DNA of 16,350 nt, from positions 1 through 16,350 of the forward strand of contig JBDREF010000101.1 in assembly GCA_043820045.1 (NCBI GenBank), written 5' to 3'. The position numbers and the translations under genes are program-made. Origin of the DNA: JBDREF01 sp043820045. GTDB taxonomy: Bacteria > Planctomycetota > Phycisphaerae > Sedimentisphaerales > Anaerobacaceae. Below the pieces are notes generated by a model. It was not told the origin of the DNA. It was given only the letters and a program-made list of their open reading frames with translations, and searched no databases. Positions 1-5,842 of this stretch are shown here, piece by piece (the stretch's first letter is position 1; each line of letters starts with the position of its first letter).

Positions 1-1601
1 TCGGCCGTCGTGAAGCTCCAGACAAGACCTTTGACCGGACCGGAATTGTAAACTGCATCGACGCGCCAGTAGTAGTCGCTTTGCCAGGCAAGTTTTCCGG
101 GGTCGTAGCTCTCGGAACCAAGGGCCTTGTTGCCCTTGTACTCCGGTGAAGCAGTCGTGGCGTTCTTCACGGTGTCTTTGTCGGTTCCGAAATACACATC
201 ATGCGAGACGGCCGTAGTCGCCGGCGTCCAGCCAAGCTTTGCGGTCATCGCCACACCCGTCGCGGCGTTAGCCGGCTGCGGATTGCCCGCGGCGCCCGGA
301 GTAGTGAAGCCCCAGACATCGCCCTTATAAGTGGCCACAGCATCGAACTCATCGACTCGCCAGTAATAAACCTTCTCGCCCTGGAGGGCGCCAGGGTTAT
401 AGGTTGTTGTGCCCTGTGGAGCCCCTCCGACAGCATTGTCGACGTCATCAAAGTTGTCGCCAAAATACACGGTGTGCAATTTAGCACCGAAGCCTGCCGT
501 CCAGTTGAGCTTCGCGTCAGTAGCTACAAACTCGGCGCCGTCGGCAGGATTGGGATTGTACGCAGTCTTCGGCGGAATCGAAAAGCTCCAGATGTCACCT
601 TTCCACGGGCTGTTCGGCTCGGCATCGTTGACCTCGTCGATTCGCCAATAGTATGTTGTGCCGGGAACAAGGCCGTCCGGGTAGGCAAAACCCGGGAAGC
701 CGGCAACGTAAAACGTGGAAGCCTGATTGCCACGGAAAGTATCGCCAGTGCCGGCGTCCACATCTTCAAAAGTCTCACCAAGATACACATCATGCGAGAC
801 GGCAAAATCTCCCGGTCTCCAAGAAAGGGTCACCCATGTATCGGCATGGGTAGCACCGTCAGCCGGACTTGGAGCGGATGCAAGGGGATACTCCGCTCCG
901 GCGCCAGCCATAACACCAAGAATCTCTGTGTCGTCAAGCGCCCGGCTGTAAATACGAACCTCGTCGAGAAGGCCGTGCAGGAAACGCCCGGTGGCTTGTG
1001 AGTTTTCGCCGATATAAAGGTCGTAGCTACTGTTGTTTATCTGACCGGTCCCCGGGCTGGTCACGTCCAGCGCACCGTCAATGTAAATTTTTCCCGCGGT
1101 CCCGTCGTACGTCGCAGCAAAGTGGTGCCAGTCACCGCCGGTGACTATTACGGTTCCATTGAACCAGCCGTTGCCGCCACCGGTGCTGGTACCCGAAATG
1201 CCCATGTGGGTGGCATTGCCGGTACCGCCTCCGCGGCTCGCGCGGTACGAGTCGTCACCCTTTGCAAGAAAGCCCTCCCAAGTGTTCTGGAACGCCTGGA
1301 CCTGGAACCAGAAAGTTATCGTAATCTGATCCCGGATCTGGAGGGACGAGCCGTTCCCGCAATTTACGTAGTCGTCACCGTTGAACTCGAGCGCGCCGCC
1401 GAATTTTCCCGCGACCCACTGAGGGGCGCCCACGAATGTGCCGTCGTTGCCGTTGCCGCTCGAATCAAAAGCAGTGGTCCCGGACCCCTCATCGAACTTC
1501 CAATAAGCGGCGAGGTCCGGGTCTGCGGCTGCTGCCAGGCTCGTTAAGAGCACGCACAGCAAAAGAACAGAACAGAGTGAACAAACAAGTTTCTTACACA
1601 T
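1..1601 (-). CDS. Secreted LamG-domain protein with FN3-like repeats (3' end beyond window)
   Basis: The frame opens at an ATG at 1601 and stays open to the left edge, giving 533 visible residues without a stop. Residues 1-26 are a Sec signal peptide (KK, hydrophobic core, LAAAA then D). Residues about 28-235 match a LamG/concanavalin-like lectin fold: 'AAYWKFDEGSG', 'DSSGNGNDG', 'WHHFAATYDG', 'KIYIDG', 'GLLDEVRIYSRAL'. Three repeats of about 90-105 residues follow (about 242-342, 343-434, 435-533). Each has a 'P.PADGA' start, 'H.VY(L/F)G...D.V', 'YYWR(I/V)D' and 'G.(I/V)W(S/G)F', the pattern of FN3-like modules in planctomycete surface proteins. The likely role is binding glycan or matrix outside the cell; the missing C-terminus could carry a catalytic or anchoring domain. 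The gene has its own promoter and a strong ribosome binding site, so it is a separate unit from the protease genes upstream. Family and export are secure; function is inferred. Confidence 0.9.
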   Translation of the reverse strand, partial: MCKKLVCSLCSVLLLCVLLTSLAAAADPDLAAYWKFDEGSGTTAFDSSGNGNDGTFVGAPQWVAGKFGGALEFNGDDYVNCGNGSSLQIRDQITITFWFQVQAFQNTWEGFLAKGDDSYRASRGGGTGNATHMGISGTSTGGGNGWFNGTVIVTGGDWHHFAATYDGTAGKIYIDGALDVTSPGTGQINNSSYDLYIGENSQATGRFLHGLLDEVRIYSRALDDTEILGVMAGAGAEYPLASAPSPADGATHADTWVTLSWRPGDFAVSHDVYLGETFEDVDAGTGDTFRGNQASTFYVAGFPGFAYPDGLVPGTTYYWRIDEVNDAEPNSPWKGDIWSFSIPPKTAYNPNPADGAEFVATDAKLNWTAGFGAKLHTVYFGDNFDDVDNAVGGAPQGTTTYNPGALQGEKVYYWRVDEFDAVATYKGDVWGFTTPGAAGNPQPANAATGVAMTAKLGWTPATTAVSHDVYFGTDKDTVKNATTASPEYKGNKALGSESYDPGKLAWQSDYYWRVDAVYNSGPVKGLVWSFTTA

Positions 1602-1795
1602 AACAATCCTCCTCATAAAAAAGCTTCGATAATCACGCCCCAAGGGGGCAATCGATAATGACGTTGACTTTATGGACGATTTCTGTCCCGAACCAGACAG
1701 TTCTTGGTATGACTTAGCGCCACCTCCTTCCTTCAATAAGCTTATATGAGCAGTCCAACTTCCACTCAGAGACCAAAAAACCATACATTCCTACA
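1602..1795 (-). other. Long structured 5' leader of the LamG gene
   Basis: About 195 nt separate the predicted transcription start from the LamG ATG, and no gene is visible here. The leader (minus strand) holds an orphan AAGGAGGTG near 1721-1730 with no start codon in reach. A hairpin follows with arms CTGTC/GACAG (1683-1687 and 1696-1700). Near the gene is a second one with arms GCCCC/GGGGC around a 3-nt loop (1637-1649), flanked by TCGAT/ATCGA that could extend the stem. A run of six T follows before the ribosome binding site. This suggests post-transcriptional control, but I recognise no known riboswitch class. Confidence 0.4.
1607..1614 (-). promoter_or_regulatory. Strong Shine-Dalgarno for the LamG gene
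   Basis: On the minus strand GAGGAGGA lies 5 nt before the ATG at 1601. It is the best-placed ribosome binding site in the window and fixes the LamG start, which is also followed at once by a good signal peptide. Confidence 0.85.
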
Positions 1796-1801
1796 ATCTC
1801 G

Positions 1802-1831
1802 CTTATACCAAATTGGCCACGTTTTCGTCAA
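1802..1831 (-). promoter_or_regulatory. Sigma70-type promoter for the LamG gene
   Basis: On the minus strand TTGACG (1826-1831) is followed by an 18-bp spacer and TATAAG (1802-1807). Each hexamer matches the consensus at five of six positions. Transcription would start near 1795. The site lies in the only sizeable intergenic gap that precedes a gene with no close upstream partner. Confidence 0.65.
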
Positions 1832-1839
1832 GAAAAATC

Positions 1840-1857
1840 TGTGAATTGTGTGAATTG
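1840..1857. repeat. Tandem 9-bp direct repeat next to the LamG promoter
   Basis: Two exact head-to-tail copies of TGTGAATTG (CAATTCACA on the minus strand) end 8 bp upstream of the -35 hexamer. Position and spacing of about one helical turn fit an activator site, though a chance duplication cannot be excluded. Confidence 0.5.
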
Positions 1858-1906
1858 TGCGTCGTAGAGTTTGCAGATGTGCCGAAACCGGGGGACCGCC
1901 CGCCCT

Positions 1907-3403
1907 TTAAGGATTGATATTAGAGAGCTTTGTGACGCCGTAGCTCCTGGTTACAAGCATATCACCGGCGGCAAGTTGCTCGCGGGGGATTACGACCACC
2001 GGGCTGTCCAGCTCAAACTCGATTATATCGTACCTGGAATCTGGGTTGAGCTTCTGGGCCGCCGGTATATCGGCGATGGAACGAATTGTCATCCCGTTGA
2101 ATTTGCTGACAACCATCTGCCCGAGGCCGGTATAGCCGAGGTTGATCTGGGCCGGAAGGACATAGCTGAGCACGACGATATCTTCGCGTTCGGCAGTGGG
2201 CTTGAAGGCGCTGTCGCGATAGTAGCCGAATAAGTGCGAAGGGGCCTCGCCGGCCGGGTCGTCGCCGAATTCCAGCAAGTACTCGCGGGTGAGCTTTTGC
2301 AGGACAAACCCGGCCGTCACGACGTACTCCGGCTGCCGGTCGAATTCGTTATAGGGCACGAGCATTTCGGATGGTTCGAAGTTCCTGACGTCCGCTTTAA
2401 TCTCCTGGCTCTTGCCGTCACGCCAGATTTCGAATACCACGGTTTCGCCGAGAAGTTTGCTGGTGATAAGATGATGGAAGGATAGCAGTTTGTACTTGGG
2501 GTGCATGAACCGGCCGTAAGGGTCGATGGCATTGCCGTCGATTTTCAGAATCACATCGCCTTTTTTCAGCTCGTCACAAGCCGTACCGAGGTTATACACG
2601 TCGGCCACGTAGGCGCCGTCTTTGAGTGACGCCGGCATATCAATAAAGGAACGCATAGCCGGGTCGAGAAGCTCGGAGAGTACGAAGCCAACCTCCCCGA
2701 AACCTTTGTAATCAACTCCCCGGCGCGCCGCGGTCAGAAATGCATTTATCGCCTCGGCCGGAATCAGACCGGATTCCTTGTCTCGGGTGGACCAGCAGGC
2801 TATGCCCATAGGCTCGGAGCCGACGCAATAAACCTCTCCGTGTCCGGTGGGTTGAGATGTATTGGCGATGACGTAACGCAGTCGCTGGCCGTATGAAGTA
2901 CGAGTCCTCTCGACGCTCGCGCGGTCGAGGTAGCCGCGCCCGTTAAGCACGCGGCTGTCCGACGAGAGCCAGTAGAAATCAACTTCCGCGCCCTTTGTGT
3001 ATCCTTCGGCGAACTTCAGCGGCGTCAGAGGCGTGCTCAGTTCGTTGGGGTCCAGTCGTATCAGGCAGAGGTTGGCCTCATAGTCAACGACCTTGAGCGT
3101 TGCGCCTACAAATTCGTTTTGGCCGTATCGAAGGGCCCTCAAGAAAGCCAGATTCACAACGCTCTCGGCAGTGGTAACCACCTCGTAATCGCCGACTGCA
3201 AAGGCACAGGCCCAACTCTGCGAAACACCCTTGTGCTTCCACGGCTCACTCAGATTATAACCGTGGGCCGATGTCTCCAGATATACGATGGAATCTTTCA
3301 TCGTTTCGGTCATATCGTCCCTGAGAGATGATGCGGCGGCACATACGTACGGCGCCAGAATCGCACCGGACAGAACGGCCGTGAGAATCATCTGTTTTTT
3401 CAT
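1907..3403 (-). CDS. Secreted DegP/HtrA-like pseudoprotease with PDZ domains
   Basis: The protein has 498 residues. Residues 1-23 are a Sec signal peptide (KKQ, hydrophobic core, VCAAA). Residues about 35-225 align without large gaps to the trypsin-like domain of the protein encoded just upstream. All three catalytic positions are changed: His to Glu80 ('TTAESVVN' against 'TNAHNVSN'), Asp to Asn111 ('EANLCL' against 'DCDLAI'), Ser to His188 ('PTGHGE' against 'PGNSGG'). The oxyanion-hole glycines are also disturbed. A PDZ domain (about 238-340, with 'ELKKGDVILKIDGNAI') and a second PDZ-like region (about 360-470) remain, and the frame is intact, so this is a maintained non-enzymatic paralogue and not a decaying gene. 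The ATG overlaps the stop of the active protease (ATGA), implying translational coupling. It may be a partner, adaptor or regulator of that protease in the periplasm. Family and loss of the triad are clear; role is inference. Confidence 0.9.
   Translation of the reverse strand: MKKQMILTAVLSGAILAPYVCAAASSLRDDMTETMKDSIVYLETSAHGYNLSEPWKHKGVSQSWACAFAVGDYEVVTTAESVVNLAFLRALRYGQNEFVGATLKVVDYEANLCLIRLDPNELSTPLTPLKFAEGYTKGAEVDFYWLSSDSRVLNGRGYLDRASVERTRTSYGQRLRYVIANTSQPTGHGEVYCVGSEPMGIACWSTRDKESGLIPAEAINAFLTAARRGVDYKGFGEVGFVLSELLDPAMRSFIDMPASLKDGAYVADVYNLGTACDELKKGDVILKIDGNAIDPYGRFMHPKYKLLSFHHLITSKLLGETVVFEIWRDGKSQEIKADVRNFEPSEMLVPYNEFDRQPEYVVTAGFVLQKLTREYLLEFGDDPAGEAPSHLFGYYRDSAFKPTAEREDIVVLSYVLPAQINLGYTGLGQMVVSKFNGMTIRSIADIPAAQKLNPDSRYDIIEFELDSPVVVIPREQLAAGDMLVTRSYGVTKLSNINP
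3400..3403 (-). other. ATGA stop/start overlap coupling protease and pseudoprotease
   Basis: The TGA of the active protease (3400-3402) and the ATG of the pseudoprotease (3401-3403) share two bases. This four-base overlap normally means that the second gene is translated by ribosomes finishing the first, so the two proteins would be made in linked amounts. Confidence 0.9.
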
Positions 3404-4965
3404 TGATTCGACTCCAGGCGCGCCTCGGCGGGTATTTGATACTTCTGTAAGATGGACTGATGCCTCTGCTGAGCTATTACGGCGTCGATCGGCAGAATAC
3501 GATTGTTGCCCGCAAACCCTATTGTATGGAAGCGGCCCCTGGCGCCAGGGCCGGGCGCCTCCTTGAAGGCATTTTGAACATCATCGAGACTGTGTATCGG
3601 CAGGCCGTTGATGCTCTCGACGACCTGGTTCTTGAATTCCTGCGCGTAAGAGTTGACCTCGTCGGGCATTATTCCGGAAAGGACCACATACTCTTTGCGC
3701 TGCCGGTCCTCGTTGAGCTGGATCGAATGCGCGAAAAGGTATCGCAAATAGAAGGGTATGTCTTTCGGCCACTGCCGTCCCCATGTTTCGAGGAAGTTCC
3801 GCGTCGCAGGGACGAACACCAAACCGGCAAAGCAAACATAGGGCACTGGGCGATCATAGTGGCGCGCCCGTTCGAGAATCGGCCTGTTCAATGCTATCGT
3901 TGCGGTGGCGCTGGCCGGCTTGCCGTCCCGGTAGAACGTCAGTTTTGCCGTTTCGCCGATTTGCTTCGATTCGACAACTTCCGAGAGCGACAATCTCAGG
4001 CCGTGTATCTGGACCATCCCGTCGTCGTCGATGTTGTACTCGTCTATCCGGGTCATTACGTCGGCGGGCTTCAGGATCGATTCGACGGAAGAATGCATCA
4101 GCGTGCCGAGAACGACCACGCCGTCTTCGTCCGGCGGGATCTTGAGGTAGTCTTTGTAACTGGCGCTGTGCAGGCCCGGATAAAAGAGGGCTCCCAGCGA
4201 CCCGAAAGCATCGTACTGCCCGTCTTCGATGTCCTCAAGAAAGTGCCTGACGACCGTCGTGGGAATGAGGTACCCTATATTGTCGGCTTGCGTCAGGCCC
4301 TGGAAGGCAACGCCGACAATCTTGCCGTCCTGTATGACCGGTCCGCCGCTGTTGCCGGGATTTATCGCGGCGTCGGTTTGTATGACCAGGTGGTCATCGG
4401 CTGCGCTGTGAACGTACGTGTCGGTATCTATTCGCGAGACGACGCCCTCGGTAACAGAAATGCGGTCGCCGCCCATGGGGAAGCCGTACGTCGATACCGT
4501 GCTGTTCACGCTCGGAATGCCGGCCAATTCGAGCGGGACCGTGCCCTCGAAAAAGCTGTCATCATCGACCGTCAGTATCGCCAGGTCGCAATCATGCCCT
4601 ATAAAGACGATCCTGGCGGGGTAGCGCTTGGCGACGTTTTCTTTTCGCAATTCGACGTACCTGCAGTTGCTCACGTTGTGAGCATTAGTAAGGATCCTTT
4701 TGCCGGCAATTACAGAGCCCGAGCCCGCAACCTGGCTCATAGGTTGCCTCTTCCAGGGTGTCACATAATCGAAGTCCTGCATGACACTTCTGATAAGGAC
4801 CACCGATTCTTCCGGGCGCGGCAGGCCGCTGCCGCAGGACACACCCCAGCCACCAAAGACAACCGGCGCGCCAAGCATCGCAATGAACATCCACTTTCGA
4901 TAACGCATTGTCAAACACCCCATGAAAACGCACAACTTATCCCACTGGTACATATCTTCCACCAT
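3400..4965 (-). CDS. S1C-family (DegP/HtrA/Deg-like) serine protease with two PDZ-like domains
   Basis: The protein has 521 residues from the ATG at 4965. The trypsin-like domain (about 52-245) has His96 in 'LTNAHNVSN', Asp127 in 'HDCDLAIL' and Ser206 in 'PGNSGGPV', the complete triad of an active S1C protease. PDZ1 covers about 256-358 ('ILKPADVMTRIDEYNI'); a second PDZ-like region covers about 375-496 ('NQVVESINGLPIHSLDDV'). This order resembles the Deg proteases with a divergent second PDZ. The start is uncertain. The 4965 ATG has GAGGG 6 nt upstream, whereas the ATG at 4908 has a poor site but begins a more typical signal peptide (MRYRKW plus a hydrophobic stretch ending GVSC). A TTG at 5010 would extend it further without support. 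Either likely start exports or anchors it in the periplasm. It probably cleaves or surveys exported proteins. It is translationally coupled to the pseudoprotease downstream. Confidence 0.9.
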   Translation of the reverse strand: MVEDMYQWDKLCVFMGCLTMRYRKWMFIAMLGAPVVFGGWGVSCGSGLPRPEESVVLIRSVMQDFDYVTPWKRQPMSQVAGSGSVIAGKRILTNAHNVSNCRYVELRKENVAKRYPARIVFIGHDCDLAILTVDDDSFFEGTVPLELAGIPSVNSTVSTYGFPMGGDRISVTEGVVSRIDTDTYVHSAADDHLVIQTDAAINPGNSGGPVIQDGKIVGVAFQGLTQADNIGYLIPTTVVRHFLEDIEDGQYDAFGSLGALFYPGLHSASYKDYLKIPPDEDGVVVLGTLMHSSVESILKPADVMTRIDEYNIDDDGMVQIHGLRLSLSEVVESKQIGETAKLTFYRDGKPASATATIALNRPILERARHYDRPVPYVCFAGLVFVPATRNFLETWGRQWPKDIPFYLRYLFAHSIQLNEDRQRKEYVVLSGIMPDEVNSYAQEFKNQVVESINGLPIHSLDDVQNAFKEAPGPGARGRFHTIGFAGNNRILPIDAVIAQQRHQSILQKYQIPAEARLESNQ

Positions 4966-4971
4966 ATTAGA

Positions 4972-4976
4972 CCCTC
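4972..4976 (-). promoter_or_regulatory. Ribosome binding site supporting the protease start at 4965
   Basis: GAGGG on the minus strand lies 6 nt before the ATG at 4965. The rival ATGs at 4923 and 4908 lack a comparable site, which is why 4965 was chosen, although the protein sequence would fit 4908 better. Confidence 0.5.
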
Positions 4977-5024
4977 GTTGGGGAAATTGGAAGAACATTC
5001 CGACGACCAAAGCTGTTAATTAAC

Positions 5025-5051
5025 CGCAGAGAACGCCGAGGACGCGGAGAA
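5025..5051. repeat. Three tandem 9-bp CGCnGAGnA repeats
   Basis: CGCAGAGAA, CGCCGAGGA and CGCGGAGAA stand head to tail and are followed by an A-rich run, in the 96-bp gap between the HTH-like gene and the protease. From memory, similar 'CGCAGAGAA' strings are dispersed in the intergenic regions of many environmental bacteria, so this is probably one copy of such a dispersed repeat. No inverted repeat or gene is seen. Confidence 0.7.
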
Positions 5052-5061
5052 AAAGAGTAAT

Positions 5062-5709
5062 TCAGAAATCTCTGTCGGCGCAGCGGTAATAGCTCTCGAC
5101 CTGCTTTATCCACCGTGCTACCGTCCATCCGCGTATGGGCGTCTCGAGTTTCAGCTCGCCGGCCATCCGCTTTGCTACCTGCAATTGAGTCAAACCCATA
5201 TGGTGAAGCTTGTACGCCATAAGCGCCACTTCATCCGGTCGCCTGGCATCTGCGCCGCCCCGCAACGGCCTCACCGGCTTTGCTTCTCGCATTTCAGAAG
5301 GCTTCGACTTTTCCAAAGGAATTGTTTTGGTCACCGGGGCCTCTGAAGCCCCCGCATCGGATACCTCTCTCAGTGTGGAGACAATATTCAGGGCGATCTT
5401 CCTTAGCCTGTTAATAAGGGCAATGAAGTCGTCCATCTCCTCCCGGTAAACCCCATGACCATGCCAGGCATCCACCTTTTGAATCAGCTCACACAGCTCT
5501 TCGAAATCTCTCCGGACTTTTTTGCCTATGGTGGGAATAGTGCCCAGCCGCGATACCGTGGCGTCCAGGTTGTGCGGATAGAATGAAAGAGTAAGCTCTA
5601 CCAGAAGATTTTTCTCCGGGGAGGTGCCGTAAGACAAATTCCCTGCCCATCCTTCGAGCTTCCCGGCAGACTGCCTAATGCTTTCGATGTGATCCGAAGT
5701 CAACACCAT
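5062..5709 (-). CDS. Small uncharacterised protein with C-terminal HTH-like segment
   Basis: The protein has 215 residues and I do not recognise the family. No signal peptide or membrane segment is visible, so it is probably cytoplasmic, unlike most of its neighbours. Residues 1-120 are predicted mostly helical ('DDFIALINRLRKIALNIVSTLREV'). A charged Pro/Lys/Arg-rich linker spans about 121-158. Residues about 159-208 look like a DNA-binding helix-turn-helix: 'DEVALMAYKLHHMGLTQLQ', 'VAKRMAGEL', then 'RGWTVARWIKQVESYY' as a possible recognition helix. The ATG at 5709 is chosen because AAGGGAG lies 4 nt upstream and a candidate promoter and terminator fill the space before it. A reading frame open to 5868 would overlap the end of the preceding gene. 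The protease gene follows after 96 bp, so it could regulate or be co-transcribed with the protease pair. That link is inference. Confidence 0.75.
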   Translation of the reverse strand: MVLTSDHIESIRQSAGKLEGWAGNLSYGTSPEKNLLVELTLSFYPHNLDATVSRLGTIPTIGKKVRRDFEELCELIQKVDAWHGHGVYREEMDDFIALINRLRKIALNIVSTLREVSDAGASEAPVTKTIPLEKSKPSEMREAKPVRPLRGGADARRPDEVALMAYKLHHMGLTQLQVAKRMAGELKLETPIRGWTVARWIKQVESYYRCADRDF

Positions 5710-5713
5710 CAGA

Positions 5714-5720
5714 CTCCCTT
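5714..5720 (-). promoter_or_regulatory. Ribosome binding site deciding the start of the HTH-like gene
   Basis: AAGGGAG on the minus strand lies 4 nt before the ATG at 5709. This supports an internal start over the longer open frame that reaches back to 5868. Confidence 0.6.
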
Positions 5721-5742
5721 CAAGTCGGCTCCATACAATGGT

Positions 5743-5771
5743 ACTATAGTCCGGCTTGCCGTCGGCTACAA
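5743..5771 (-). promoter_or_regulatory. Candidate promoter for the HTH-like/protease unit
   Basis: On the minus strand TTGTAG (5766-5771) and TATAGT (5743-5748) are separated by 17 bp. The -10 matches five of six consensus bases; the -35 only three. Transcription would begin near 5736, leaving a leader of about 27 nt before the ATG at 5709. It lies just after the candidate terminator, as expected at a boundary between units. Confidence 0.4.
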
Positions 5772-5775
5772 CAAT

Positions 5776-5812
5776 TTTAAATAAAACATTCTTCGCTACA
5801 CAGCAGCGAATG
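5776..5812 (-). terminator. Candidate intrinsic terminator after the DUF4838 gene
   Basis: About 30 nt past the DUF4838 stop the minus strand can fold TTCGCT (5805-5810) against AGCGAA (5792-5797) around a 7-nt loop. The stem can be extended across a 2-nt bulge, and a T-rich stretch (TTTTATTT, 5780-5787) follows. The stem is short, so termination may be partial, but the position between two units fits. Confidence 0.5.
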
Positions 5813-5842
5813 CGGGAACGGATAGCTGTCGCGGACTTATGG

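Noticed and set aside
201..1001. 266-codon open frame on the plus strand
   Set aside because: It is antisense to the FN3-like repeats of the LamG protein and its product shows no domain; the minus frame explains the sequence.
1860..1906. GC-rich inverted repeat after the pseudoprotease gene as a terminator
   Set aside because: The possible stem (CGGG with CCCG) is short and no T-run follows it, so I do not call it.
4966..5010. TTG start at 5010 for the S1C protease
   Set aside because: There is no ribosome binding site near it and the added residues are not part of a signal peptide; 4965 or 4908 fit better.
3460..5019. 519-codon open frame on the plus strand
   Set aside because: It lies antisense to the S1C protease, whose triad and PDZ motifs are clear. 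The plus-strand product shows no recognisable domain or signal, and it follows from codon use on the other strand.
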